From Valencia hispanica (Eukaryota > Chordata > Actinopteri > Cyprinodontiformes > Valenciidae): DNA of 64,000 nucleotides. The first letter of the stretch is position 1. Each line of letters opens with the position of its first letter. The notes below the pieces were generated by a model. The model was not told where the DNA came from and did no database searches. It worked only from the letters and a program-made list of their open reading frames with translations. Position numbers and translations under genes: made by a program. Positions 11,661-22,599 of this stretch are shown piece by piece. The stretch lies in assembly GCA_963556495.2 (NCBI GenBank), contig OY747713.1, positions 46,612,913-46,676,912 of the forward strand, written 5' to 3'.

Positions 11661-12535
11661 TGATTTGTGAGAATAAAACAAGAACAAAACAGAGATTCCA
11701 AAAAGATAAGTCTTGTATTTCATTACTCAACAGATGTATGTGTTGCTGTTACACTCTGTCCTACACCCTTACTCCTCTTAAAGCACACTTTACCATTCAG
11801 CTGCACCGTTCATGGCTTTGGGTCAGAAGGAGTGATCCAGTGTAAGCTATAGAATACAGTATGTGTATGAAAGCCAGATGTTTTTATTCAGGAAAATATC
11901 ACTTTTAACAAAGACATCTCAAAAGGACGCTGTTGTTCTGATCATTCTGCTACCCCATTATCTACTTCAAGTGATGGCACAATTAAACACATATAGTGAA
12001 GGAGACAGTAAATGAGTAAGATTGAGCATGTAATGTGGAGAGTCAGGGAGCGGAGGGGTGAGAAAAAGAGAAGACACGATTATAGAGAAGCCTTTGAAGT
12101 TGAGTTTGGCTATGGGAATCCTAGTGTGCCTTCAGGGGAAAGCTCCTCTCACACAACATCAATAATGAATGAAATATATCTTGTTCAGTGGAAGATTGAA
12201 CTTAACTGGCATACTGATTTGTTACCATCAACCTTATGTAAAAATTGCATCAGGGTGTTTGTTATGCCTCATTAGTTAGATAAGAATGCTTTACTAAATA
12301 CAATGGAGGAGAATTGGTGAAGTTTGGAAGCAAACAAAGATGAAAAAAAGGCGTTGGGTGATATTTTCACAAAACCAGTTGTTTTAACACACAGTGCCCA
12401 TGCTCTTTTACTTACAAATGATTAGCTTCTGGGGTCATTTCCTGGAATAGAACTGAGAAAACCCATGACAGTATAAACATTTTGTACATAGTTAGGCTGG
12501 CTGAACGCTACATATACAGTGCACAACTAAAGCAT
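11661..12535. other. No gene seen
   Basis: Non-coding by eye. The frame at 12012-12275 has no family motif. Confidence 0.5.
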
Positions 12536-12539
12536 ACAT

Positions 12540-12775
12540 ACCTATGTGACTGTTTTCACATTTTGTCATGTCACAATCCAAAGCATCTGTGTATTTTATT
12601 GGGATTTGTGGCAAACACAGTAGCTGCTGGAAGGTGAACCTCTGCCCTAGTCTCAAGTCTTCTGCAACAGGTTTTCATCCAGAAGTGTCCTGGACTTAAC
12701 TCTAATCATCTTCTAATAAACTCTGACCAGCTTCCCTGTCTGAAGAAAAGCATTCCCACAGTAAGATGCTATGAG
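12540..12775 (-). pseudogene. Tc1-like transposon relic
   Basis: The segments GTATTTTATTGGGATTTGTGG (terminal region) and GGAAGGTGAACCTCTGCCC, GACCAGCTTCCCTGTCTGAA, AAAGCATTCCCACAGTAAGATG follow the antisense of a common fish Tc1 family. Only fragments of the coding region remain. Confidence 0.6.
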
Positions 12776-12799
12776 CAAATGTTTCATCATTGGAATAGT

Positions 12800-13190
12800 T
12801 TCCCACTTTCTATTAAATTCAATGATATTCAAAAATACTTTTTTCATCCCAAGCTCAATTTAAATGTTACTGTAGCTCATATCTTCAAAGAGTTGTTGGG
12901 GATGGTGATGCTGTGGGCAGGAAGGATCCCCGGTAGCAGTCAGTTTTGCGATCTGAAGAGGCCTCTGACTGAAGACTGTTGCTGTATGATGATCTTGTGA
13001 CTGTAACTTGTGACTTGCTAATTTCCAATTTCCAGCCAGCAGGGACAGTATTCCACGGTAACATGTCCTAGATGACATCATCAGTTCTTGACAAACACTG
13101 CCAATCCACCTCATTAGCTTTTCCCACACCTCTTTAAATTTCTGTCTGGCCTTATGGTTAGGAAGCCGGGCAGAGAGATGCTGGAATTTG
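12800..13190 (-). mobile_element. Rex1-like LINE 3' end fragment
   Basis: Antisense to a LINE 3' end: GTGATGCTGTGGGCAGGAAG and GAAGAGGCCTCTGACTGAAGAC recur at 39360-39470 and, in sense orientation, within 56700-56891. The C-terminal coding tail is degenerate. Confidence 0.65.
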
Positions 13191-13639
13191 GGATATAATC
13201 CTTTGTTGACTTATACTACAGCTGGGACAGGGGAAAAGTTCCTGCTATGGGACGTTGAGCCTCATATGTTTAAGCTAGAAGCTTATACTTCTTACTGTCT
13301 CATTTTTAACATAAAACTGAGTTGTTATGCTATTGAATATACATTTTATATTTTTTCTTTTTCTTTACCTCTTATTTTCAAATCATGTCAAAATGAACTA
13401 ATAAGACTGGAGATCCCTGAGCCATGATGGTAACAAGGGCTTAGAGGCTGCAACAAGTGGTGATTGAGTCATGATCGTCTTCAGAACTTCATCCAGAATG
13501 AGTCGATTTATTTTTCTGTGATGTTTTTCATTTGACTGATTTCTGCCCATGTTCACCACTCATCAACATCGTAATCTGCTGCTGTTACCATAACATACCA
13601 ACACATCAGTCATAAAGCTGACATATAAACCTGCTGTTT

Positions 13640-13770
13640 TAGCCCTGGTTCACACGAGAGGATTTTTAAGCCGATTTCGGGCCCGATTCTCCCCTTCAAA
13701 CAATCACAAGAATCGGGATGGCTCTTCAGATAATCCTAATAGATATTCCTTCCGTCAATCACAACAAAGT
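13640..13770. mobile_element. Harbinger-like terminal relic
   Basis: GCCCTGGTTCACACGAGAGG followed by a GATTTCGGGCCCGATTCTCC block resembles the termini and subterminal sequence of the 5621-6412 element. The opposite end is missing. Confidence 0.55.
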
Positions 13771-13954
13771 GTGTAACAGTGTTTCAAAATGAATAAAAAC
13801 ATTACTCTGGGCTGGGGGTTGGCCGATGTGGGTGTCTCTGTTGCCGGTTTCGGTGTGTGCGGGTCGTGCTCCTGCTTGTCTCCACACCTTTTAAGGTTGG
13901 GGCTAAAAAGCTTTTGGCAGAGAGAGGTCTGTAATTTTCATTATTGATATACTT

Positions 13955-14110
13955 CAATTGTGAGAGACAGAATGTAAAAAAAATTCAGGAAAACACAATT
14001 TGATTTTTAAAGAATTTATTTGTATATTGGTGCAGAAAATAAGTATTTAGCACATACATACAAACAAACAAGAATTCTGGCCCTCACTTATCTGTTACTT
14101 CTTTAAGAAG
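13955..14110. mobile_element. Tc1 terminal-region relic
   Basis: GAATTTATTTGTATATTGGTGCAGAAAATAAG and the preceding AAAAAAATTCAGGAAAACAC match the subterminal part of the Tc1 at 25437-27454. Only one end is present. A Rex1-like 3' scrap (TGTTGCAGCGAAACTGAAGA) follows at 14120-14170. Confidence 0.65.
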
Positions 14111-14403
14111 CTTGTCGGGCCTGTGTTGCAGCGAAACTGAAGAAGCCTCTGACTGAAAACACTATGTTGTCATAGCATTTTCCCATGAAGAGGGATCTTC
14201 AGGGTTGTCCAATATTAATAAGAAACAGTCACCTTTACATTCAGAAAATGTTAACCAGTTAGTTTGCCTTAGCAACTGGCTAAAAGATGAATAGTTTAAA
14301 AGGGCCACGTGTAAATGTGATTGGGAAGTTCAAAACAAAAGTTAAGAAACTCTTATTCAAGAGTTTCAGATTATTCTATAAATTGGTTAAAATCAACGGT
14401 TCT

Positions 14404-14492
14404 TCCAATCAATTGTTCTTGCGGATTCAGTAAAGAACAATTGATTGGATTGGTGTATTAATGGGATTCACATGGGAATCCCATTAATACAC
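14404..14492. repeat. Two adjacent perfect 17-bp hairpins
   Basis: Stem 1 is 14404-14420 with 14433-14449 (12-nt loop). Stem 2 is 14453-14469 with 14476-14492 (6-nt loop). Both stems are exact. They sit immediately upstream of the L1 relic. Confidence 0.9.
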
Positions 14493-14494
14493 AA

Positions 14495-14834
14495 CTGCAC
14501 TCAGGGAATATTACGTAATTAGGTATCAATGTCTCACCAAGACTAGCAGATTTAACAGAGCTAAACTACATCCCACCTTTTAAAAAGTGGAAGATGATCT
14601 TAATAGATGGAAATCCCTGCCCATATCACTTATGGGAAGGGTTGCTTCAGTAAAAATGATGGTTTTGCCCGGAATCAATTACTTATTCTTAATGATCCCA
14701 AGCAAACCATCACCAGTTTAGATCTCTGGACTCTTCCGTCTCTAAATTTCTTTGGAAAGATAAACCCCCACGTACTGGCATAACAAAGAGAAAGCAGGTC
14801 TAGATCTACCAAACTTTCATTATTATTTCATAGC
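14495..14834 (+). pseudogene. L1 LINE ORF2 fragment, part 1
   Basis: The plus strand encodes YLGINVSPRLADL, then DLNRWKSLPISLMGRVASVK, KMMVLPGINYLFLMIP and SSVSKFLWKDKPP, the region after the RT active site of L1-clade ORF2. There are scattered frameshifts, and the RT palm and endonuclease are absent. It is interrupted by an antisense L2 fragment at 14835-15313. Confidence 0.75.
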
Positions 14835-15313
14835 TAAGTAAGTAAGTAACATTTATTTATAAAGCGCCTTTCACAACTGAGCATATCACAAAGCGTTGTA
14901 CAACCAAGTAAAAGCTGGACAAAATATGTCAACATGTAGGATAAAATCCCAGACACATGACAAATTTATCAGGATAAAACAACAACAGTAATGTAGTTAA
15001 TATCAAAACCACAAACATCAAAATTTTGAAAAAAAAGAGATAAAAAGAATACTAATGAAGGAAAGCCTGATTGAACAGAAGGGGTTTTAGATGTTTTTTG
15101 AAGACCTCTACGGAGTCTGAGAGGCGGAGTTTCATGGGCAAACTGTTCCATAGTCTGGGAGCCAGGGCCTGAATTAGTACTGAGTCTAGTGTGTGGGACA
15201 GCTAGCAAGTTTTGAGATGTAGTTCGAAGGTTACATGAGGTAGTGTGTGGCGATAAAAGCTGTAATAAATTGTCAGGGGCTTAGCCGTGCAGGGCTCCAA
15301 TACATCTCAAGAT
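14835..15313 (-). mobile_element. L2-like LINE 3' fragment inserted in the L1 relic
   Basis: Antisense orientation, with the 3' tail AAGTAAGTAAGTAAC at the left and the RT C-terminus (MEQFAHETPPLRLRRGLQKT frame and neighbours) inside. Flanking CATAGCTA before and ACATAGCTA after (about 15324) suggest a target duplication of about 8 bp; the exact right end is uncertain by about 10 bases. Confidence 0.65.
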
Positions 15314-15334
15314 GGTTGAAACATAGCTACCAAG

Positions 15335-15867
15335 ATGAGTCCTGGATAGACATAGAACAGACATTATGCAATGAGATTAAAATTTAAGACCTAGAACACA
15401 CATTTAAAGGAGCAGACTTCATCCCTTTTAATACATTAATTACACAATATGGGATTGACAAAAATACATTTTTGAAAACCAACAAATTATATCTATTACA
15501 AAAGGTACATTCAGGCTCAATGTGATACAAATGCCATCAAGATTTTTTAGATTTTATAAATCTCAACCCCCCCTAAAGTGCTGTCTAAAATATACAGGAC
15601 ATTATCAAAATTAGATGAATTGATTGCCCTTCCTATTTCAAAAAGTGAGGTGGATTTATCAGTCTACCTGTTAAGAGATTTTGGTGCCAGATATGTGAGG
15701 ACTTATCAAAGTGTCTGAAATATAATTTTCCACATTCTTCCTCAGTTTCCTTGCTGGGAAACTTAGATGGTATCACCATGAACACAAAGGTAGTTCAAAT
15801 GGTTCATATTGCCTTATGCATCTCTAAGAAAACTATCCTCCTGAACGGGGAAAAAAATGCTCTTAAT
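15335..15867 (+). pseudogene. L1 LINE ORF2 fragment, part 2
   Basis: Continuation of the same L1 frame after the L2 insertion, reading SWIDIEQTLCNEIKI and similar, then FIPFNTLITQYGI. It runs into the hAT at 15868. Sequence after 17778 (TATGGAGATCTCTTGTTGGACC) may be its last piece. Confidence 0.55.
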
Positions 15868-16193
15868 TAGGGCCTAAACGATTCCTCGAGTAACTCGAGT
15901 AATTCGATTACAAAAAAGCCTCGAGGAAAATTCTCTGCTTTGAAGCTTCGTTTAATTCTTGTCACCAAAGTCTGTTTACTCTAATGGGGCTTTACTGTTG
16001 TATCGCTGTCACTTTGTAGACTGTTGCAGCTCATTCGGCATCATATTTCACCCGGACTGAAATAATTGACACATATGAAGATTTGATCCGACGCAAACAT
16101 GATGGACACAAGTCCAGCGATTTTATTTTTCTTTAGCAATGGTGGAAAACATGGACACAGAGAGAGTGCGGAAAAGACAGAACATATCTTAAG

Positions 16194-16349
16194 GTGTGGG
16201 TCCATTTTACGCTACGCAAGGCATATAACGTTGTCCAGTGTAAATACTGTCAAATGGACCTAGCGTACCATAACAGTACTTCCACGATGCCGCAGCACCT
16301 GAAGAGAAAACATCGTCACGTGAATGCGACTTCTGCAAGTGGACTGTGA
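16194..16349 (+). pseudogene. BED-type zinc finger exon of hAT transposase
   Basis: Encodes the BED pattern: aromatic pair VWVHF, the zinc ligands C..C in CKYCQMDLAYHN and H....H in MPQHLKRKHRH. BED fingers bind transposon ends or target DNA in hAT proteins. A stop follows soon after (16347-16349). A GTAATG donor-like site at 16361 in another frame suggests the original exon ended there. Confidence 0.8.
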
Positions 16350-17241
16350 GCTTCTACAAGGTAATGCATTTACCCTGTATTATTAGTTAATAGTGATGAG
16401 GCATAAGTGACCAGAGGGAAATTTTACTAGAGTCTCACTCATTTAACTTTGTTCTTCACCTCTACTGCTCGTGTGGCTCTACAGAAAGACACACATACGC
16501 ACACACATGCCACGGGGTGACAAGATATCCCTCATTGTGCAGGACTGCACACCTTTTTCAACTCAAATCTAACATCACACAAATTGGAGCTGTGTCCAGC
16601 ATTTGACTGTGCAGCACAATCTTTCCAATCAGATCATTCTCCCCTTTGTGGCAGCTTCCTGTGTACCTCCTGCCTCCTGCCCTCAGCAGACTGACTGCAA
16701 ATAGCGCTGCGTTAAGACCATATTCACCTCACCACTCACTTGCAGGAAGTTAGATGAAAAGTACCTCACATTCACATCTTTGAAAGGTCCAAACTTGGTG
16801 TAGTGGGAAGTGAACTGCAGTAGCACTGTCTGCATAACCAGCATGTGGACATTCTTACAATAAGAGCTTTTTCGGGAGTTACAAAATTTTTATTTGTATT
16901 CTTTTTTATGTCCTAGATGGTGTAATGTTCAATATTGAGCACATGTACAAAGAAAAATAGTATTTCATTGGAAAATTGGTAAGCTATTATTTAGATTTAC
17001 TACTTAAGGCTGAGTCTAAAAATAAAAAAGGCAGGGTAATAAATTAAAAGAAATAATCATACAACTTTAGTACTTTTAAAACAACTTTTAGAAAATGTCC
17101 CTTAAAAATTCACTTTCCAATATGGCCACCCAAAACACACCCTCACCACACATAAGGTATTTATGACAATTGCTATGTATGGACAAAACTTATATGTGAG
17201 TTTAATTAATTGTACAAATCAATGTTTTTTTCCCCCCACAG

Positions 17242-17499
17242 TACATAACAGCGGAGCATGAGCAGCTTTTCCAGACAGGTCCCTCTTGCACTGTGGAGGA
17301 AGCTGCAGGTTTTACCAACAGCATTTTAAGAATGCTCATCTCAGAATTGCACCCAGTGTCCATGGTGGAGGACACAGGATTTAAGACTATGATACAAGAT
17401 TTTAATGCCAAATACTCCATTCCCTCAAGAACACATTTCAGAAATTTTATGGGACGAAGGTACACAGAAATCACAGTTAAATTGAAGGAGTGTGCTTAA
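17242..17499 (+). pseudogene. hAT transposase internal exon
   Basis: From the acceptor at 17240-17241 the frame reads through TGPSCTVEEAAGF, then ELHPVSMVEDTGFKTMIQDF and YSIPSRTHFRNF, the segment that follows the BED finger in ZBED-like hAT transposases (the pattern P.S.VED.GF..M, then PSR). It is open for 85 codons and ends at a stop at 17497-17499. The downstream catalytic core is not found. Confidence 0.8.
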
Positions 17500-17819
17500 G
17501 GAGACAGTTGCACTAACAACAGAGATTTGGACGATTGTGGCCAAAGACTCTCTGAAGTTGAACCAACCGAGTTGAAGTTTTGTAAAATACAATTTTGAGG
17601 AATAACCAACAATTGCTTGGTCATTTTAAGAGGTCATTCATATTTCATAACACACCACTGATATAGTTGTTTACAAACACAAAAGTGTAATTTATCCGAT
17701 TACTCGATTAATTAATAAAAAAAATTGATAGAATACTCAATGAGAAAAATATCCGAAAGCTGCAGCCCCACTCTTAATATTAATCAGTATGGAGATCTCT
17801 TGTTGGACCACATTGGTCA

Positions 17820-19551
17820 AGGTCAAATGTATTTATATTGCACATTTACAGTAGCAGGAGCTGCCCCAAAGTGCTGAACAAGACATAGAACACAAAGAGT
17901 AGCAAACAATCAATAAATAAGAAATAAAATGAAGATACAAGCACAGTAATAGATAAAACAATATAAGTTAAACAATTAATCACAATAATTAATAACATAA
18001 TATTAAGATGCTCAAGTCAACCTGCATTAAAAGCTAGATCAAATAGGTGTGATTTGAAATGCTCTAAACTATTTGTGGTCCTTATGTGAGGTGGTAGGCT
18101 GTTCCATAACCTAGAACTGAGGGCTGGACCTTGTGTTTCTTGTGGGAGCATAAACAGTCAACAGTTCAGAATTATAAAATGGGGCCAGGCCATTAAGGGA
18201 TCTTAAAATGGATTCTGTAGGAAACAGTTAGCCAATGGAGAAAAGCCAGAACCGGGGTTATGTGTTCGTGCTTACTGGTGCCAGTCAGTAAGTGGGCTGC
18301 TGCATTCTCGACCAGCTACAGACGATGCAAGGAGGACTGGTCCAGGCCAAGGTAGAGGGAGTTGCAATAGTCCAACTGGCAGGAAAGAAACAGATGGATA
18401 ACATGCTTAAGGACATCAGCAGGAAGGTATGGGTTTACCTTGGCTAACTGCCTTAAATGATCAAATTAAATTATAAAAACCTGATTGGACTTTTGCACTC
18501 ACCTGTCTATGGAGCTTTAAAGAAACATCTAAAACACTCCAAGGTTTTTAACACAGGGTTTTAAAAAAACAAGAACAAGAACCAACAGGAGTAGCAACAC
18601 CACTTAAAGAATCAGGATTGTCAAAAACTTTTTAAATTATTTACTTTGAGGAAGTTGACAGACATCCATTGTTTCATGTCCTTCATGCAATCCAGTAAAG
18701 AACAAAGGGAGGTTGCGTTTCTGTCAGATTTGAGTGTTGAAATACATTTGAAAGTCATCATCAAAGCAGTGCAAAGTGATATTATGCCTTTTGAAAATGG
18801 AACCTAATGGAAGGATATACAGAGAAAAAAAGTGCTGGACCCAAAATGGAGCCCTGAGGTACCCCACATGTCACAGGGGCTGTTTTGGAGATGAAAGGCC
18901 CCGAATTAATCCTACATAAATCCTGTAGGTAGGATTTAAACCACTGAAGGACAGTTCCTCTGAGACCAACACACAACTCCAAGCGGGATAACAAAATATT
19001 GTGGTCAACAATGTCAAAGGCAGCTGACAGATCCAATAAAACCAGAGCGGCCAAACTGCCAGAATCAACAATTGAAAGAAAGTCATTAAAAACTTGTTAA
19101 AGAGCACTTTCGGCGCTATGGTGGGGCTTAAAACAAGATTGAAATTTTTCTGAAATGCTGTTAAGAGACAAGTACTCCCTGAGCTGAGAGTGAACACATT
19201 TTTCAAGAACCTTAGAGAGAAAATTGAGTTTAGAGATTGGCCTAAAATTAGGAAAACAGGTCTGATGAAAATGTAGCTTTTTTTAAAGTGGTTGCACAAT
19301 GGCCTGTTTAAAACACTGTGGGACACAGCCTGAGGAAAGAGAATATTCATTAACTTCTAGATAAAATAACTAACACTGTCAAAGGCTTTTTTTAACATGA
19401 AGGATGGAAGGCAGTCCAGGGGGCAATAAGAAGGCCTTATGTGATGAACAATTTCTGATACATCCTCCAAAGAGAAAGGTATAAATTGGCACCAGGACAT
19501 AGAGAATGGAGGAAAAGAACTCGGATCTGAAGCATAAAGAAGGGAAATCAA
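17820..19551 (-). pseudogene. L2-clade LINE ORF2 relic
   Basis: Minus-strand RT remains: RPSYCPLDCLPSFMLKKAF near 19400-19440, motif [18 protein letters not shown] at about 19040-18990, motif [16 protein letters not shown] at about 18870-18830, and motif C decayed to CFDDDF near 18750. The C-terminal region and 3' UTR extend to 17820. Several frameshifts break the frame, and the endonuclease and ORF1 are absent. Confidence 0.85.
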
Positions 19552-19626
19552 AGATTAAATCTTCAAGACTTTATCTGAAAAACCCCCCAGAAATTTATCA
19601 CGTTGGCTCTATGAAGGTACAGCATT

Positions 19627-19942
19627 TGTTAGGAAACACAGACCAGAGGATGATGTTTGCTGGCTGTTTTATTAGGCAAGCACTCATATGCAGAGGAGAC
19701 AAACATGATGCAGGCAGGTGTTGGAGCCGAGAGGGCTAAGCCATCTGGAAGAGACAAGACAGGATTAGTCGTGAGCATAAACACAGGATGCGTGTTGCAG
19801 GAGAAGTTCAGGGCTGGAGGATTAGATGACTGAACAGGGTGCAGGTAAGTGAAGGCTCCTTAAATGTGGCAGATAGACCAATGGAGGAGAACGCTGTTAA
19901 TTGGTGCAGGTGGAGGTAGCTCAAGCTGATGAGCATCTGACA
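19627..19942 (-). repeat. 3' LTR of the Ty3/Gypsy element
   Basis: In element orientation the 316-bp segment starts TGTCAGATGCTCATC and ends TTTCCTAACA, giving TG...CA ends. A purine-rich AGAGAGAGGGG tract lies directly upstream (19947-19960). No second copy exists in the window, so the limits come from these signals only. Confidence 0.65.
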
Positions 19943-19944
19943 GA

Positions 19945-20366
19945 GCCCCTCTCTCTAGGACTGGCTACAGAAGGGCCTGGATGCCCCGGGCATCGGTGGT
20001 GGAATTTGATGATGAGAAACCTATCAACAATGTTTCTAGCGGGTCGCCAGGAGCGTTCTTCGGGACCGTACCCCTCCCAGTCCACCAGGTCCACGGGGGC
20101 GGGAATCCAAGATGTGGCGAACTGTGTTATTGGCACCACCATCAATGAAGCGGGGAGGGGGGATGAACTGCTGGGGGAGACAGAGGTGAGGTGATGTGTG
20201 GTTTCAGGAGAGAGCAGTGAAAGACTGGATGGATCTTAAGTGAGGTCGGGAGACGGAGACAGTAGGTCATGGTGTTTATCTTTTTGACAATGGGGTATGG
20301 ACCAATGAACTTTGGAATGAGTTTACGGAAGTAGGTGTTAAGTCTTAAGTGTTTGCTTGAAAGCAA
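19945..20366 (-). pseudogene. Gypsy integrase C-terminus and chromodomain
   Basis: The upstream part encodes KFIGPYPIVKKIN and [14 protein letters not shown], the GPY/F-like module at the end of Gypsy integrases. A frame change leads to [20 protein letters not shown], a classic chromodomain with the aromatic and WEGY features. Chromodomains steer integration toward marked chromatin in this group; whether this one ever did so is not shown. Confidence 0.85.
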
Positions 20367-20378
20367 GGCTATGTCCTG

Positions 20379-21300
20379 TCATTGATAGGTGGGACCAGGC
20401 CGACGTCGGCTCTTACAATGCTCCTGGTAGCCGGAATTGGAAGGGGACGTCGAGGCTCTGGCTTGGATCCAGGCCCCCCTGGCCCTGCGGATGAGTTGTT
20501 GTGCTGCTGGGACTCCCACCTTGTCCTTTTGGTGGGTGAAAATGGGTAGCTGGAAGCCATAGCAGATCTTAAAGGGGGAGAGCTTGGTAGCGGAGGAGAC
20601 CTGGAGGTTAGCAGAGAGTTCCATCCAGAGCAGGTGCCGATGCCAAGAGCCTGGGAGAGAGGAAGCAGAACGCTGCAGAAAATTGCCCACCTGTTGGTTG
20701 GCACGTTTGGACTGTCCATTAGATTCAGGGTGGAAGGCCAAAGACAAGGCTACGGGAGGCACCGATGAGCCGACAGAAGGCCCTCCAGAACCTGGTGGTG
20801 AATTGCGGTCCCCGATCAGAAACCACATCCTGGAGGAAGCCATGGAGATGGACTACGTGGAGGAGCAGCAGCTCAGCAATCTCTTTGGCTGTAGGTAGGC
20901 CGGGGAGAGCAACCAGGTGAACGGCCTTGGAAAACCTGTCAACAAAAGTTGCGATGGTTGTCATGCCATCGGCGCTGGGTAGACCCATGGCGAAGCCCAC
21001 CCCCACGTGGGACCAGGGGCGAGAGGGTATTGGAAGTGGATGGAGGAGGCCCGGGGGTCTTTGGGTGGTGGTTTTAGAGCAGGCCCAAATGGTGCAGGGG
21101 CTGACAAACTCCTTAACATCCTTGTTAATAGATGGCCATCAGAAGGCCAGGCGTAGGAATTGGCGGGTCCAGGGCAGCCTGAGATGGGCGAGGAGTGGCC
21201 CCAGACGAGTGCCTCCTGGAGGCACTGATTAGGGACATACAGGCGATTGGGAGGGGTATCGGGGGGAGCTGGATCTGTGGGTTGGGTAATCAGGATGGAT
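20379..21300 (-). pseudogene. Gypsy integrase core, catalytic Glu replaced
   Basis: The core includes ATFVDRFSKAVHL (first Asp), VVSDRGPQFTTRFW (second Asp) and HPESNGQSKRANQ. In Ty3/Gypsy integrases the third acidic residue is the Glu of the TER-like triplet; here that triplet reads SKR, so the DDE triad is broken. The His/Cys zinc region upstream (about 21060-21250) is frame-disrupted. It would not catalyse integration. Confidence 0.8.
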
Positions 21301-22541
21301 GACTCGAGTGGCCACTGGAGGGGAGCTAGGATGTTATGCAGAGCTATGATGGCCCTGGATTCAGAAGCGGGAGCGGAGGGAGAGTGTTGTCGAGAGAGAG
21401 CATTCGCCTTCTTATTCCATGAACCGGGTCTGTATGAGATGTGGAAGTTGTACTGTTCAAAGAAGAGGGCCCAGTAGGCCTGACAGGGGTTAAGTTGCTT
21501 GGGCTGCTTGATATGGATGAGGTTTTGGTGGTCAGTGTAGATGAGGAAAGGATCCGGTGTGCTGATGAGGAGATGACGCCACTCCTCCAGTGCCCATTTA
21601 ATGGCCAGCAACTCTCGGTCCCCAACCCCATACCATTGCTCAACGGGGGAGAACTTCTTAGAAAAGAAGCAGCAAGGGTGCATCTTTCGATCGGAACCCC
21701 TCTGGGATAACACGGCGCCCGCACCCACCTCAGAGGCATCCACTTTGACAATGAAGTCTTTAGTGCAGTCCGGAGGTTGGTGAGGGGAGCCACAATCTTG
21801 CTGAAATCCCAGATGAAGCGGCGGTAGAAATGGGCAAATCCTAACAATGTCTGACACTGTTTCAGGGTAGTGGTCATGTCCATGGCGACGCCCCGATTGG
21901 AGATTATATATCCGAGGAAGGTGGTGGAGGCTTGGCGAAAGACACACTTCTCCACTTTGCGGAAAAGACGGTGCTGGAGTAGACTTTGGAGGACAGCTTG
22001 GACATGCTGGGTGTGTTCGGACTCCAATCTGGAGTAGATTAAAATATCGTCCAGATACATGAACACCCACCATCCAAGCCTGTCGCGAATCACATCGTTT
22101 AGGAGCCTCTGGAAGATGACTGGGCTGTTGTAGATCGCAAAGGGCATCACTAGGTATTCCCAGTGGCCACTGGGGGTGCTGAACGTCATCTTCCACTCGC
22201 CACCCTCTCTCAGGTTGTAGGCGTTCCTAAGGTCTAGACGGGAGGAGAGGGTGGCCTGAGAAAGGGAGTCCAGTGCGGTGCTGGTGAGGGGAAGATGGCG
22301 GAAGATGGCGGTCTTTTACAGTGATCAGGTTGAGCCCCCGATAATTGATGCTCGGCCTGAGAGAACCGTCCTTCTTCTTCACGAAGAAGAATCCTGCTGC
22401 TGATGGAGGAGGATGGAGGGATAAAACCCTGTTGCAGAGCCTCTTGAATGTATGACTCCATGCGCCTGCTCTCCGCAGAAAATAGAGGGCAGAGCCGGCC
22501 ACAAGAGGGGGCATGGTGCTGGGCACGAGGCTGATGGCCAT
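21300..22541 (-). pseudogene. Gypsy reverse transcriptase and RNase H
   Basis: RT signatures: GFFFVKKKDGSLRPSINYRG near 22390, SGHWEYLVMPFAI near 22160, and the catalytic MYLDDILIYS near 22060. RNase H follows with VDASEVGAGAVLSQ, the GDRELLAIKWALEEWRH segment and YTDHQNLI, all in the frame running to 20961. At least two frameshifts split RT from RNase H. Confidence 0.9.
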
Positions 22542-22599
22542 GTCGTAAGCACGATGGGGAGGCAGAAAGGCAGCCTAAAATTTAGAGAACACCTCCTGC

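Larger units (their letters stand above)
15868..17770 (+). mobile_element. hAT transposon with BED-finger and transposase exon relics
   Basis: The termini are TAGGGCCTAAACGATTC at the left and GAAAGCTGCAGCCCCA at the right. The 8-bp flanks CTCTTAAT (15860-15867 and 17771-17778) are identical. At 16194-16349 a BED zinc finger is encoded: VWVHF, then CKYCQMDL and HLKRKH. At 17242-17499 a second exon follows a CCCCCCACAG acceptor. The main catalytic and dimerisation exons are missing, so this is an internally deleted copy. Confidence 0.9.

Noticed and set aside
12012..12275. 87-residue frame as a small gene
   Set aside because: No homologous pattern, start context or neighbouring exon recognised.
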